The translations under genes and the position numbers were made by a program. Below the pieces are notes generated by a model. The model had not been told where the DNA came from. It saw only the letters and a program-made list of their open reading frames with translations, and did not search any database. A stretch of 16,961 bases of DNA from an uncultured Blautia sp. (GTDB lineage: Bacteria > Bacillota > Clostridia > Lachnospirales > Lachnospiraceae): positions 1 to 16,961 of the forward strand of contig URVB01000063.1 in assembly GCA_900551075.1 (NCBI GenBank). Reading direction: 5' to 3'. This document shows, in pieces, positions 6,621-14,486 of the stretch (within the stretch, counting starts at the first letter, position 1; each line of letters starts with the position of its first letter).

Positions 6621-7469
6621 ATGTCAGTAACTAATTTTATTCCAACGATCTGGAGCGCCAGATTATTAAGACACTTGGACAAGAAGCATGTATACGCTCA
6701 CCTTCTTAACCGGGATTACGAAGGTGAGATTAAGAATTTTGGCGATACGGTAAAGATCAATCAGATCGGAGATGTATCGATCAAGGATTACGAAAAAGGA
6801 AAGGATATCGCGGATCCTGATGAGCTGAGCGGTGAACAGCAGACCCTGACCATCGACCAGGCAAAATATTTCAATTTTGCGGTGGATGATGTGGATAATG
6901 CCCAGACAAACCCAAAGCTTATGGATAAGGCTATGCAGCGCGCAGGATATGGCATGAACGATGTTACGGACCAGTTTGCAGCCAACCTTTTGTATATAAA
7001 CGCGGCAGCCGAAAATATGCTCGGTACGGATGAAACGCCTATTATTCCCACAGCCGCAGATGCCTATGATGCACTGGTAGATCTGGGAACACTTCTTACG
7101 GAAGCCAATGTACCGATGGACGGCAGATGGGCGGTGATACCTGCATGGTTCCACGGCCTCCTGCTGAAAGATAAGCGTTTTACAGGGAACGGTACGGATT
7201 ACAACAAGGCGATTCTGGAAGGCGGAGAGGTCGGGGTTGCCGCAGGGTTTTCCATCTGGCTCTCCAATAATGTGCCGCACACGTCAGGAACAAAGTATAA
7301 GATCATCTCGGGTACGAATGAAGCCGGGTCGTATGCGGAACAGATTCTGAAGACAGAGGCATACAGACCGGAGAAGAGATTCTCCGATGCGGTAAAAGGA
7401 CTGCACGTATATGGTGCAAAGGTCCTGCAGCCAAAGTGCCTGGCCGTCATGACCGCAAATAAAAAATAA
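6621..7469 (+). CDS. Major capsid protein (HK97 fold expected)
   Basis: Shell protein of the head. It has 282 residues from ATG 6621, with AGAGAGG at 6605-6611, 9 nt upstream. The beginning TNFIPTIWSARLLRHLDKKH and the following EGEIKNFGDTVKINQIGDV resemble the N-arm and first strands of capsid proteins common in Firmicutes siphophages. QAKYFNFAVDDVDNAQTNPK (about 76-95) is a well-kept block of that family. The middle holds the long helix expected for the spine. The end FSDAVKGLHVYGAKVLQPKC is the usual closing strand. Placement immediately after the scaffold supports the call. The HK97 fold is family knowledge, not seen directly. I do not see a separate protease gene. Confidence 0.9.
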   Translation: MSVTNFIPTIWSARLLRHLDKKHVYAHLLNRDYEGEIKNFGDTVKINQIGDVSIKDYEKGKDIADPDELSGEQQTLTIDQAKYFNFAVDDVDNAQTNPKLMDKAMQRAGYGMNDVTDQFAANLLYINAAAENMLGTDETPIIPTAADAYDALVDLGTLLTEANVPMDGRWAVIPAWFHGLLLKDKRFTGNGTDYNKAILEGGEVGVAAGFSIWLSNNVPHTSGTKYKIISGTNEAGSYAEQILKTEAYRPEKRFSDAVKGLHVYGAKVLQPKCLAVMTANKK

Positions 7470-7483
7470 GGAGGCAGAGGGAA

Positions 7484-7774
7484 ATGTATATTCTGAATAA
7501 GAAAACGAAAGTGGTTCAGGAATGCCGAAACAAGGACATTATCAAGATATGTAAAAAAGACACGGATATGTACCAGGTAGCTGCCACAAGGGAGGAACTG
7601 AAAGTCCCGGAAGATTCGGGAAAAGCCCCAGGGGAAGCCGGGGAAGAGGACATAAACATTTCCAGCATAAATGTTACAGAACTGAGAAAACTGGCGAAGG
7701 AGAAGGGACTGAGCGGATATTCCAGCCTTTCAAAGAGTGAACTGGAAGCCGTGCTTAAGGATGTGATCCGGTGA
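7484..7774 (+). CDS. Small head protein with HeH/Rho-N-like C-terminus (YqbF position)
   Basis: A 96-residue protein 14 nt after the capsid gene, with AAGGAGG at 7468-7474. The N-terminal part (1-40, MYILNKKTKVVQECRNKDII) is a small beta-rich unit. An acidic Gly/Pro linker (41-58) leads to a helix-extended-helix segment, NVTELRKLAKEKGLSGYSSL then KSELEAVLKDVI (about 63-95). That pattern resembles HeH/LEM and Rho N-terminal domains that often bind nucleic acid or protein. In the PBSX/skin element the gene after capsid, yqbF, has a comparable domain, so this is probably its counterpart. Function is unknown; a connector or head-vertex role is inferred. Confidence 0.8.
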   Translation: MYILNKKTKVVQECRNKDIIKICKKDTDMYQVAATREELKVPEDSGKAPGEAGEEDINISSINVTELRKLAKEKGLSGYSSLSKSELEAVLKDVIR

Positions 7775-8109
7775 AGCAGGAAGATATTAAAAGGTGTATC
7801 AGAAAGCTGGTAAAATTAACTGGCGAAAAGGATGAAGAGCTTCTGGAAATCCTCGTGGAGGATGCAGAGGCTTTTGTTTTGGCCTATACAAACCGGACAC
7901 AGCTTGTGGCAGGATTGGAAAAAACTGTCCAGGATATGGCCCTTATCGCGTTTAACCGAATGGGAACCGAAGGAGAGAGCAGCAGGTCTGACGGAGGGGA
8001 GTCGTATAGTTTTAACGACGCCCCGAAACAGATTTATGACATCCTGAACCGGTATCGTCTTGCCAGAGTAGGAGGGAAGGTTCATGAGAATAAGACGCAG
8101 CAGGCTTGA
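7771..8109 (+). CDS. Head-tail connector protein (gp6/gp15-like)
   Basis: Adaptor ring expected to bind under the portal after packaging, like HK97 gp6, SPP1 gp15 or YqbG. The 112-residue protein starts at GTG 7771, overlapping the previous stop in a GTGA junction, with AAGGA at 7757-7761. No ATG lies near, so the GTG is required. The sequence is mostly helical: CIRKLVKLTGEKDEELLEIL, EDAEAFVLAYTNRTQL, VQDMALIAFNRMGTEGESS and SYSFNDAPKQIYDILNRYR, the usual order in this family (helical bundle, central SEG motif, loop, last helix). The 3' end overlaps the next gene by 26 bases. Confidence 0.85.
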   Translation: MKQEDIKRCIRKLVKLTGEKDEELLEILVEDAEAFVLAYTNRTQLVAGLEKTVQDMALIAFNRMGTEGESSRSDGGESYSFNDAPKQIYDILNRYRLARVGGKVHENKTQQA

Positions 8110-8458
8110 AACCTACTATTGGAGAAAAAGAATATCCAAAAAAGACAAAGAAGGCAGCTCCTATGAAGAGTGGGAAGCTGCCATTCCATTTGAGGGGGAA
8201 TCCTGGCCAGCATCCGGAAAGGTACAGGCCCAGCAATACGGAGAACAGCTTTCTTACATTCGGAATCTGAGGATCGAAGGAGATTATGCAATAGTCACAG
8301 ATGATAAGGGAATGGTGTCTTATGATTTTGGAAATGGGTTAGAAATCCGGGAATCTGACGGTATTTGTCTTTATACGGACCCAGGCAGGGAACCAGACTA
8401 TAGAATCATATCCATAAAGCCGTATCGGCCTTTGAGAATGGAGTTGAAGAAGATATGA
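8084..8458 (+). CDS. Head closure / head-tail adaptor protein
   Basis: Likely the plug or closure protein below the connector ring (SPP1 gp16, YqbH-like). It has 124 residues from ATG 8084, with GGAGG at 8071-8075, 8 nt upstream and inside the preceding gene. The beta-rich pattern (FEGESWPASGKVQAQQYGEQ, YAIVTDDKGMVSYDFGNGLE, PDYRIISIKPYRPLRMELKK) fits the small beta-barrel of such adaptors, including the final I-x-P-Y-R-P strand. The assignment rests mainly on position between connector and gp10-like genes. It ends in an ATGA overlap with the next gene. Confidence 0.75.
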   Translation: MRIRRSRLETYYWRKRISKKDKEGSSYEEWEAAIPFEGESWPASGKVQAQQYGEQLSYIRNLRIEGDYAIVTDDKGMVSYDFGNGLEIRESDGICLYTDPGREPDYRIISIKPYRPLRMELKKI

Positions 8459-8970
8459 GCGTAGAGGGAGTGGAGGACCTGGAAAGAAAACTGACAGAGT
8501 TGTCCAGAGTGGATTTAAAAAAGGAAGTAGCACAGGCCATCCAGATGGTAAGGTCTGATGCGGTATCAAATTGCCACGTGGATGCCGGAGAATTGCGGCA
8601 GAGTATCTATACAGATTTATACGAAAATGTTGATTCGATCATTGGAGAATGCTATACAAATAAAGAATATGCCGTTTATGTAGAATTTGGTACAGGTCCT
8701 AAGGGACAGGCTGATCATGCTGGGATATCTCCGGACGCAAACCCGGTGTACACCCAAAGCCCCTGGTGGATTCATGAGAGCCAGATAGACCAGGAAACGG
8801 CAGAGAAATATGGTTGGTTCCACATAGATACTCCAAAGGGGAAATTTTATCAGTGCTCTGGCCAACCCGCCTATCCTTTTATGTATCCGGCCTTAAAAGA
8901 TAATGAGGACAAAATACTGAAGGATTTTGAAACAGAATTCAAAGTAGATTTAGAAGGGATTGTAAAATGA
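8455..8970 (+). CDS. HK97 gp10-like tail completion protein
   Basis: A 171-residue protein of the HK97-gp10 family, which acts at the head-tail junction during tail completion. Signs: N-terminal helical part GVEDLERKLTELSRVDLKKE, the motif VRSDAVSNCHVDAGELRQSI (processing of the 'apv.TG.Lr.sI' type), YAVYVEFGTGPKG at about 72-84, and the closing GQPAYPFMYPAL at about 135-147. All are hallmarks of the family. An insert around 86-130 containing SPWWIHESQ and KYGWFHIDTPKG is common in Clostridia versions. Start ATG 8455 overlaps the previous stop (ATGA), and its own stop overlaps the next start in the same way. Confidence 0.9.
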   Translation: MSVEGVEDLERKLTELSRVDLKKEVAQAIQMVRSDAVSNCHVDAGELRQSIYTDLYENVDSIIGECYTNKEYAVYVEFGTGPKGQADHAGISPDANPVYTQSPWWIHESQIDQETAEKYGWFHIDTPKGKFYQCSGQPAYPFMYPALKDNEDKILKDFETEFKVDLEGIVK

Positions 8971-9323
8971 AAAATGTAAAAGATGAAGTATACGCAGCAC
9001 TGCTCAAGGTGACTGAGAATGTTTCGGACACCTACCCAAAGGAATGGGTGGACCTTCCCGCGATCCAATGCACAGAGGAAAATAACAGTGTGGAAGAATG
9101 GACGGATAACCGTGAGCAAAAATCGAAGGTTCGTTACCGTATTGATATCTGGCACACTAAAAATACGTCGGAGACAGCTCTTGCAGTAGATAAAGAGATG
9201 GCTGCTCTCGGGCTGAGACGTATAGCCTGTGGAGACGTGCCGGATCCGTCCGGATTGAAACATAAACAGATGCGGTATGAAGGAATCATTGATATGCACA
9301 CTGATTTTGTATATTGGGATTAA
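8967..9323 (+). CDS. Tail terminator / minor tail joining protein (gp17/YqbJ position)
   Basis: A 118-residue protein coupled to the previous gene by ATGA. Helix VKDEVYAALLKVTENVSDTY is followed by beta strands (WVDLPAIQCTEENNSVEEWT, SKVRYRIDIWHTKNTSETAL) and a helix ending in LGLRRIACGDVP. The alternation fits the tail-terminator fold (lambda gpU, SPP1 gp17) that caps the tube at the head end. The position directly before the tube gene agrees. Sequence similarity in this family is low, so the role is taken mostly from order. Confidence 0.75.
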   Translation: MKNVKDEVYAALLKVTENVSDTYPKEWVDLPAIQCTEENNSVEEWTDNREQKSKVRYRIDIWHTKNTSETALAVDKEMAALGLRRIACGDVPDPSGLKHKQMRYEGIIDMHTDFVYWD

Positions 9324-9340
9324 GAAAGGATGATGAAAAA

Positions 9341-9754
9341 ATGTTAGCAAATGGTACAAAATTAGAATATAAAGAAAAAGATTCTTTGGGAGAATATAAA
9401 AATCTACCGGGATTAAAGGAAATTCCGGAGGTTGGAGTAGATCCGGATAAGGTAGAGAATACCTGCCTGACAGATCCGTACAAAAAGTATGAGAACGGTA
9501 TCGGGGATCTGCCTGAAATGAAGTATAAATTCAGTTATTATAACACGAGCGCTGATTCACCTTACCGGAAGATGAGAAATGCGCAGGCAGAAGGAAAAGT
9601 GCTTTCTTTTAAGGAAACCTTGACAGACGGTACTGTAACAGAATTTGATGCGCAGGTATCTGTAAAACGTACAGGCGGTGGCGTGAATGGCCTTATTGAA
9701 TTTGAACTGACCATGACCGTACAGAGCGATTTAACATATGTAGATCCAGCATAA
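9341..9754 (+). CDS. Major tail tube protein
   Basis: Subunit of the stacked hexamer rings forming the non-contractile tube. I use ATG 9341 (137 residues) because AAAGGATG at 9325-9332 is 8 nt away; an upstream in-frame TTG at 9314 overlaps the preceding gene and has no good site. The pattern is almost all beta: ANGTKLEYKEKDSLGEYKNL at the start, PEMKYKFSYYNTSADSPYRK in the middle, DGTVTEFDAQVSVKRTGGGV and IEFELTMTVQSDLTYVDPA at the end, which is typical of small tail tube proteins. No sheath gene precedes it, unlike in PBSX/skin, so this is a siphovirus-type tail. Confidence 0.85.
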   Translation: MLANGTKLEYKEKDSLGEYKNLPGLKEIPEVGVDPDKVENTCLTDPYKKYENGIGDLPEMKYKFSYYNTSADSPYRKMRNAQAEGKVLSFKETLTDGTVTEFDAQVSVKRTGGGVNGLIEFELTMTVQSDLTYVDPA

Positions 9755-9768
9755 GGAGGAAATGAGAG

Positions 9769-10206
9769 ATGAGTAATATTGGTGGATTAGATGACGTAAA
9801 AGAAGAGAAAGAGGAAAAAGTTATCAATATGCAGGAAGATAAGAAAGCGCGAAAAGCTTTTCATTACTGGACAGTATCGGGTTACGACTATAAGCTGAAA
9901 CTTAAAGCGTCTACGATTGAAAGACTGGAAAACAAATACAAAAAAAATATTGGTATTTTGGTTTTGGATGATGAAATGCCTCCGCTTTCTATCATGTTGA
10001 CAGTGGCTCAGGCAGCAATGCAGCCATGGGAGCATGGAGTGAGCTATGAAGATATCAAGAAATTGTATGATAAGTGGGTAGAAGAAGAGGACGGAAATCA
10101 GACTGATTTTTATTCTAAGGTTATTATTCCGGTTATGGCAGTATCCGGTTTTTTTACAGTAAAAGAATCTCAGGAGATTCTGGAGAAGATCGAGGACAAC
10201 GCTTAA
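9769..10206 (+). CDS. Tail assembly chaperone G
   Basis: Short form of the paired tail chaperones that coat the tape measure protein while the tube forms, like lambda gpG. It has 145 residues from ATG 9769, with AAGGAGGA at 9753-9760. An acidic start (DDVKEEKEEKVINMQEDKKA) is followed by a beta part (HYWTVSGYDYKLKLKASTIE) and helices, matching Firmicutes gpG proteins. A T7 slippery run at 10149-10155, in codons for FF of VSGFFTVKE, sits 17 codons before the stop. Most ribosomes should finish this form; a minority shift to make GT. It lies directly between the tube and tape measure genes. Confidence 0.88.
   Translation: MSNIGGLDDVKEEKEEKVINMQEDKKARKAFHYWTVSGYDYKLKLKASTIERLENKYKKNIGILVLDDEMPPLSIMLTVAQAAMQPWEHGVSYEDIKKLYDKWVEEEDGNQTDFYSKVIIPVMAVSGFFTVKESQEILEKIEDNA
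10149..10181 (+). promoter_or_regulatory. Programmed -1 ribosomal frameshift site (slippery T7 plus hairpin)
   Basis: In the zero frame the heptamer reads T TTT TTT (10149-10155), a valid X XXY YYZ slippery site. After an 8-base spacer (10156-10163), AGAATCT (10164-10170) pairs exactly with AGATTCT (10175-10181) around loop CAGG, giving a 7-bp stimulatory hairpin. Slipping back one base puts ribosomes into the frame of the 3' chaperone part, which is open from well before the slip to 10583. The arrangement matches the known G/GT frameshift of siphophage tails. Confidence 0.85.
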
Positions 10207-10583
10207 TATCAGACTGTCTCAATGAATTGTACCCTATGGCTCTGGATGCAGGGATATCTATAGAGCTTTTCTGGAATTCTTCCCTAAATGAGATCACGGA
10301 TATGCTGGAAAGCTATGCCAGGAAAGAGAAACGCAGAAGGAAGGAGAAGGTTCTGGATGATTTTATTATTGCAGAGGTAACGGCAGTGAATTTAGCCGCA
10401 CTTTTTTCTTCGGACAAGAAAGCAGAAACTCCGAAACCTTGGGATTATTACCAGGAGTTATTTGTTGAAGAAAAGAAAGCTTATGAAAAAGAAAAAGCAT
10501 ACAGAGAACTGGAAGAATACAAAGAAGAGCGTAGAGCTTATGTAGCAGAAGTAAACAGACGCAGGCAGCAGGGATTGATGTAG
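10155..10583 (+). CDS. Tail assembly chaperone T domain (made as GT fusion by -1 frameshift)
   Basis: This is the 3' part of the long chaperone GT, read as 9769-10155 joined to 10155-10583, predicted at 271 residues. After the shift the protein continues YSKRISGDSGEDRGQRLISD, then CLNELYPMALDAGISIELFW. It then forms a helical stretch SSLNEITDMLESYARKEKRR and a highly charged coiled coil to the end (EEKKAYEKEKAYRELEEYKE). Independent translation is unlikely: the only early candidates are TTG 10227 and ATG 10236 without a ribosome binding site. GT in lambda binds the tape measure protein and recruits tube subunits; the same job is inferred. An annotation that starts this gene at 10227 or 10236 would miss the fusion. 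Confidence 0.8.
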   Translation, partial: YSKRISGDSGEDRGQRLISDCLNELYPMALDAGISIELFWNSSLNEITDMLESYARKEKRRRKEKVLDDFIIAEVTAVNLAALFSSDKKAETPKPWDYYQELFVEEKKAYEKEKAYRELEEYKEERRAYVAEVNRRRQQGLM

Positions 10584-10595
10584 CCTGCTATTTTT
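10567..10595 (+). terminator. Weak terminator-like hairpin between chaperone and tape measure genes
   Basis: AGCAGG (10567-10572) can pair with CCTGCT (10584-10589) over an 11-base loop, followed by A and five T. An alternative stem GCAGGC/GCCTGC (10561-10566 with 10583-10588) competes with it. The stem is short and the loop large, so termination, if any, would be weak. It could tune tape measure expression relative to tube and chaperones. Chance is a fair alternative. Confidence 0.25.
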
Positions 10596-10618
10596 ATGCG
10601 AGGAAGGAGGTGAAAAGT

Positions 10619-13600
10619 ATGAGCAAAAGCATTGACGCTGCCAGACTAAAAGTGACACTTGAAGCTTCATCTGCACCGATGAAAAAAGAAATGGAAAAAG
10701 CGAAACAGATTACCAAGGCAGCCACCTCATCCATGAATAAAGAATTAGGTAAGGTAAGGAATCCGTTGAAATCTGCTTTTTCTGGAAATGACGTCATGAC
10801 TTCCGTAAAAAATATTCGCCAGAAGATGAAGGAAAGCATGAATTCAATAACTCCTAAAAATCTTCAAGACAGTTTTAAGGGCGGCAAAGTGAAGCAATTT
10901 CAGCTAGATGCCGGCATCAAGGTGCATACGGATGAATTTAATCAGGTGGAGGCAGATATCACAAAGGTAGAGAATAAGCTGAAAAGGCTTGAATTAGAAG
11001 AAAAGGCCCTTCGGGAATTAGGCGCTGATCAGGGTATGTCTGAGAAGTACAGGAAGGTAAAAGTATCTGCGGATGAAGCACAGATAGCCCTTGATAAACT
11101 TCTGAAGAAAAAAGAAGAATTAGAGGCATCAGGAGATGCATTCGAATTTACTCCAAAATATCAAGGACTTTATGATTCTTATAATGAGGAGAAAGCGAAG
11201 CTTTCAGAAATGAAATCTGAAAGGGGTAACCGAAAAAGCAATGGTATGGGCCAGTGGAGTATAACAGAGAACGGGAAGCTGGTGAATCTGGAGAAGGAGA
11301 TTGCGAAGACAGAAGCTCATCTCCAAAAGCTTGGTGCAGAGATGGAAGCTATGGAAAATAAGGACAAAATGTTGCAGCCAACAGAAACGATGCAAAAGCT
11401 TGGAGAGAATATAGACTCTACCAGAGATAAGCTCGGAAAATACAAAACTGAAATGACTAGTTTAACAGCTTCGGGTTTGGCGGACGGTACAGAAGAATGG
11501 ATTAAAAATCAGCAGGCAATTGCAGGATGCTCCAGAGAGATGAAGAAATATAATGCCCTGAAGAAGGAGCTTGAAAAGACAAAGACTGATGTTACAAAGC
11601 CGGTTTCTTTTGGAGGACAAGCCATTAATTTTGGGAAATCTGTAGCTTCTTTTACTAAAGGTGCTGCTCTCAAAGGCTGGGGAGGTATAACTAAGATATT
11701 CGGCGGAATGAAATCAGTCCTTTCTGGCGTGACTTCAACTATTAAAAAGACATCCGGCGTATTCGGGGCGCTCATACAGAAATTTGTATCAGGGATTCCT
11801 CTCCTGGGAAGATTTAATTCCGGTTTAAAACAAACCGGTGGGGGCATGGGCAGCAGCCTGAAAAATGTACTTAAATATACATTGGGAATCCGTAGTCTAT
11901 TTGCCCTTGTGAATAGATTGCGAAGCGCAGCAGTTGAAGGGTTTAAAAATCTTGCACAGTATAGTGACAGCACAAATGGCAGCATTTCTCTTCTAATGTC
12001 CTCACTGACACAATTGAAGAATGCTTTTGCAGCAGCCTTTGCCCCGATCCTGAATGTGGTTGCGCCAATACTGAATTCATTTATACAGAAGATCATCTCC
12101 GTGGTAAACGCATTCGGTCAGCTTACCAGTGCTTTGACGGGCGGGAATACATACATCAGGGCAAAAAAGCTAAACCAGAATTACGCAGCAAGTCTCAACC
12201 AGAACGCTGCCAGCGCAAAAAACGCGAAGAAAGCAAATGAGGACCTGAAACGTACAATCCTTGGTTTTGATCAGATCAACAAAATGGATGATAACGACAA
12301 CTCCGATACTGGAAGTGATGCAGGTTCTGATATGGGAGGCGGCATTTCTCCGGGAGATATGTTTGAAACTGTTCAGATCGAGAACAAATTCAAGGATTTG
12401 GCTAAGAAGCTAAAAGACGCCTGGAAGAATGCTGACTTTACAGAAATTGGGGCTATGGTAGGAAGAAAGCTGAATTCTGCCCTGGAGAGTATTCCGTGGG
12501 ATAAAATTCAGAGCACCTGCAACCGGATAGCGAAAAGTGTAGCGACATTTTTAAATGGATTTATTGAGACAACCAACTGGGGGCTCGTGGGAAGCACGAT
12601 CTCACGAGGTATTAATACAGCGTTTGAGATGGCTAATACCTTTGCCACAAACTTTCATTGGGACAGTCTGGGGCTTGCGCTGGGAAATGGCCTGAATGGT
12701 GCGCTTGGAATGCTGGACTGGGAGCTAATCCAGGAAACCATACATAATGTTGTTTCAGGTATCATTAGCTCCATTAACAACTTCATTCATACGGCGGACT
12801 GGAATCTGGTTGGTTCGACTATAGGAGAATACTGGAATTCGAAGTTGGAAATTTTCCGGACCGCCGTAACGGAATTTGACTGGCCGGGAGCGGGAACAGC
12901 CTTTGCGGATGCCGTGAATGGTATCATTAATACAGTCGATTTCACTGGTATCGGAGAGACTTTTTCAACTGGCTTGAAAGGCTTGCTAGATTTTGGGATT
13001 ACAGCGCTTCAGGGAATTGAATGGAGACAACTCGGTGAAAAAGTCTGGGAAGGATTAAAGGCTATTGACTGGAATGGCATTGCAGATAAAACGTTTGAAC
13101 TGCTTGGCAGTGCTTTCGGTGGTTTAGCAGCCTTCCTTGGCGGTCTGATCAGTGAAAAAGTCCAGGAGGCAAAAGACTATTTCCAACAGAAGATTGAGGA
13201 GTGCGGGGGAAATATTGCACTTGGTATCCTGAAAGGAATCAAAGACGCCATACTTGGTATTGGAGGGTGGATAAAGGAACATATCTTCACACCATTTATA
13301 GATGGTTTCAAAAATGCATTCGGTATTCACTCCCCATCTACTGTCATGGCCGAAATGGGCGGTTATCTCATGGACGGGCTGCTCGGAGGAATCAAGGGGC
13401 TTGTAGAGGACGTTGTCGGCGTATTTACCGGAATTGGCGACCGCATCGGGGAAACCTGGGAGAACATCACCACAGCGGCGTCTACAGCCTGGGAAGGCAT
13501 TTCTACAACGGTTGGGGATGCATGGGAAAGCTTAAAAACTACGGCTTCAGAAAAGTTCGGGAATATCAAAGAGTCTGTTTCCGGAGCATGGGATACAGTT

Positions 13601-14464
13601 AGTACAAAAACAGGCGAAATCTGGGGCAGTGTTAAAAAGACTGCAGGTGGCGTTTGGGATTGGCTGACCGGAAAATCGGAAAAAGACTTTTCTGAAATAC
13701 AAAAAAATACAGAGGACTCCTTTAACAGCGCAGAGAAGACTACAGGTACTGCCTGGGGTGCGTCTCAAAAATCCGTTACAGATGCATTGAACAGTATGAA
13801 AGGTGAATCATCTAAGAGTATGCGCCAGGTATATGCGAACGTCAAAAGCTACACGCAATCCATTTCCAATATTTCCGGTAATACCTGGGAGGGAATCGGC
13901 AAGAAAATATCCGCTGTTCTGAAAGATATGAAACAAGAGACATCTTCGGTTTTGGATTCAGTAGCCGCTTCATTTTCCAATCTTGGAAATAAGATTTCGA
14001 GACGTTTGAATTTATCGGAAATTGGGAGAAGTGCAGCGCAGTCCTTTGCAAATGGTTTTCAGTCGGTTTACATTAAGACCCCAAGAATGTATGTATCGGG
14101 TTATGACAATCATTACTTTGGTAACGGGGGGAATATCCCGACGCCTAGATTTTCTGTCGAGTGGTACGCATCCGGAGGATTTCCAAATGCTGGCGAGATG
14201 TTCATTGCACGAGAGAGAGGACCGGAGCTGGTGGGTCGCATGGGAAACCGGAACGCTGTCGCAAACAACAGCCAGATCATAGACGGGATCAGGGCCGGCG
14301 TATTTGAAGCTGTTGTAAATGCTTTTGAGAGTATGGGCAATCAGAAGGGCGGAGACAAGGAAATACACATCCATTTGGATGCAGATGCCAAAAAGATGTT
14401 TAAGGTTGTGCGGGAGGAAGGAAAAAAATACCAGAATTCCACCGGCCAGCCGGTATTTGATTAA
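10619..14464 (+). CDS. Tail tape measure protein
   Basis: Sets tail length and is ejected ahead of the DNA. I chose ATG 10619 (1281 residues) with AGGAAGGAGG ending at 10610, 8 nt away; GTG 10610 overlaps that site. In order: helical charged region (1-350) with coiled coils such as VENKLKRLELEEKALRELG; Gly-rich hydrophobic stretch (about 350-430); hydrophobic helix pair AFAAAFAPILNVVAPILNSF around 467-500, typical of tape measures and a candidate membrane-inserting segment; spaced Trp/Phe repeats at 607-818; conserved FGIHSPSTVMAEMGGYLMDG around 901-920; an 11-residue aromatic array at 936-1068; and a C-terminal part with ASGGFPNAGEMFIARERGPE and LVGRMGNRNAV, a frequent ending of these proteins. 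No lysozyme or peptidase domain is seen. At 0.15 nm per residue the tail would be about 190 nm. Confidence 0.95.
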   Translation: MSKSIDAARLKVTLEASSAPMKKEMEKAKQITKAATSSMNKELGKVRNPLKSAFSGNDVMTSVKNIRQKMKESMNSITPKNLQDSFKGGKVKQFQLDAGIKVHTDEFNQVEADITKVENKLKRLELEEKALRELGADQGMSEKYRKVKVSADEAQIALDKLLKKKEELEASGDAFEFTPKYQGLYDSYNEEKAKLSEMKSERGNRKSNGMGQWSITENGKLVNLEKEIAKTEAHLQKLGAEMEAMENKDKMLQPTETMQKLGENIDSTRDKLGKYKTEMTSLTASGLADGTEEWIKNQQAIAGCSREMKKYNALKKELEKTKTDVTKPVSFGGQAINFGKSVASFTKGAALKGWGGITKIFGGMKSVLSGVTSTIKKTSGVFGALIQKFVSGIPLLGRFNSGLKQTGGGMGSSLKNVLKYTLGIRSLFALVNRLRSAAVEGFKNLAQYSDSTNGSISLLMSSLTQLKNAFAAAFAPILNVVAPILNSFIQKIISVVNAFGQLTSALTGGNTYIRAKKLNQNYAASLNQNAASAKNAKKANEDLKRTILGFDQINKMDDNDNSDTGSDAGSDMGGGISPGDMFETVQIENKFKDLAKKLKDAWKNADFTEIGAMVGRKLNSALESIPWDKIQSTCNRIAKSVATFLNGFIETTNWGLVGSTISRGINTAFEMANTFATNFHWDSLGLALGNGLNGALGMLDWELIQETIHNVVSGIISSINNFIHTADWNLVGSTIGEYWNSKLEIFRTAVTEFDWPGAGTAFADAVNGIINTVDFTGIGETFSTGLKGLLDFGITALQGIEWRQLGEKVWEGLKAIDWNGIADKTFELLGSAFGGLAAFLGGLISEKVQEAKDYFQQKIEECGGNIALGILKGIKDAILGIGGWIKEHIFTPFIDGFKNAFGIHSPSTVMAEMGGYLMDGLLGGIKGLVEDVVGVFTGIGDRIGETWENITTAASTAWEGISTTVGDAWESLKTTASEKFGNIKESVSGAWDTVSTKTGEIWGSVKKTAGGVWDWLTGKSEKDFSEIQKNTEDSFNSAEKTTGTAWGASQKSVTDALNSMKGESSKSMRQVYANVKSYTQSISNISGNTWEGIGKKISAVLKDMKQETSSVLDSVAASFSNLGNKISRRLNLSEIGRSAAQSFANGFQSVYIKTPRMYVSGYDNHYFGNGGNIPTPRFSVEWYASGGFPNAGEMFIARERGPELVGRMGNRNAVANNSQIIDGIRAGVFEAVVNAFESMGNQKGGDKEIHIHLDADAKKMFKVVREEGKKYQNSTGQPVFD
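12437..13072 (+). repeat. Tape measure Trp/Phe super-repeat (20/27/27 spacing)
   Basis: Counting from F607 (ATG 10619 numbering), an aromatic residue recurs at spacings 20, 27, 27, 20, 27, 27, 20, 27, 16 and ends at W818. Each unit begins like W-x-x-(I/V/L)-G-x-x-(I/F/L), for example NWGLVGSTISRGINTAF, DWNLVGSTIGEYWNSKL and HWDSLGLALGNGLNGAL. The 20+27+27 set gives a 74-residue super-repeat, present about three times. It is a protein-level repeat; the DNA copies have diverged. Confidence 0.75.
13424..13822 (+). repeat. Tape measure 11-residue aromatic repeat array
   Basis: From F936 an aromatic or large hydrophobic residue falls every 11 residues without a break: F936, W947, W958, W969, F980, W991, W1002, W1013, F1024, F1035, W1046, L1057, M1068. 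Units look like AWEGISTTVGD and IWGSVKKTAGG. An 11-residue period is typical of right-handed or straight helical coiled coils and is known in tape measure proteins. The array follows the conserved HSPS segment. Confidence 0.85.
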
Positions 14465-14486
14465 AGAGGGGTGATGGGATATAAGC

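Noticed and set aside
6666..7280. 204-residue open frame on the - strand opposite the capsid gene
   Set aside because: It lies wholly within a well-supported + gene, has no ribosome binding site or recognisable protein pattern, and all other genes are on the + strand. The same holds for the - frames at 11509-12096 and 14012-14620.
13201..13602. 133-residue + frame inside the tape measure gene
   Set aside because: An out-of-frame reading of repetitive tape measure sequence, rich in Arg, Trp and Tyr, without a start site; the main frame has clear conserved motifs here.
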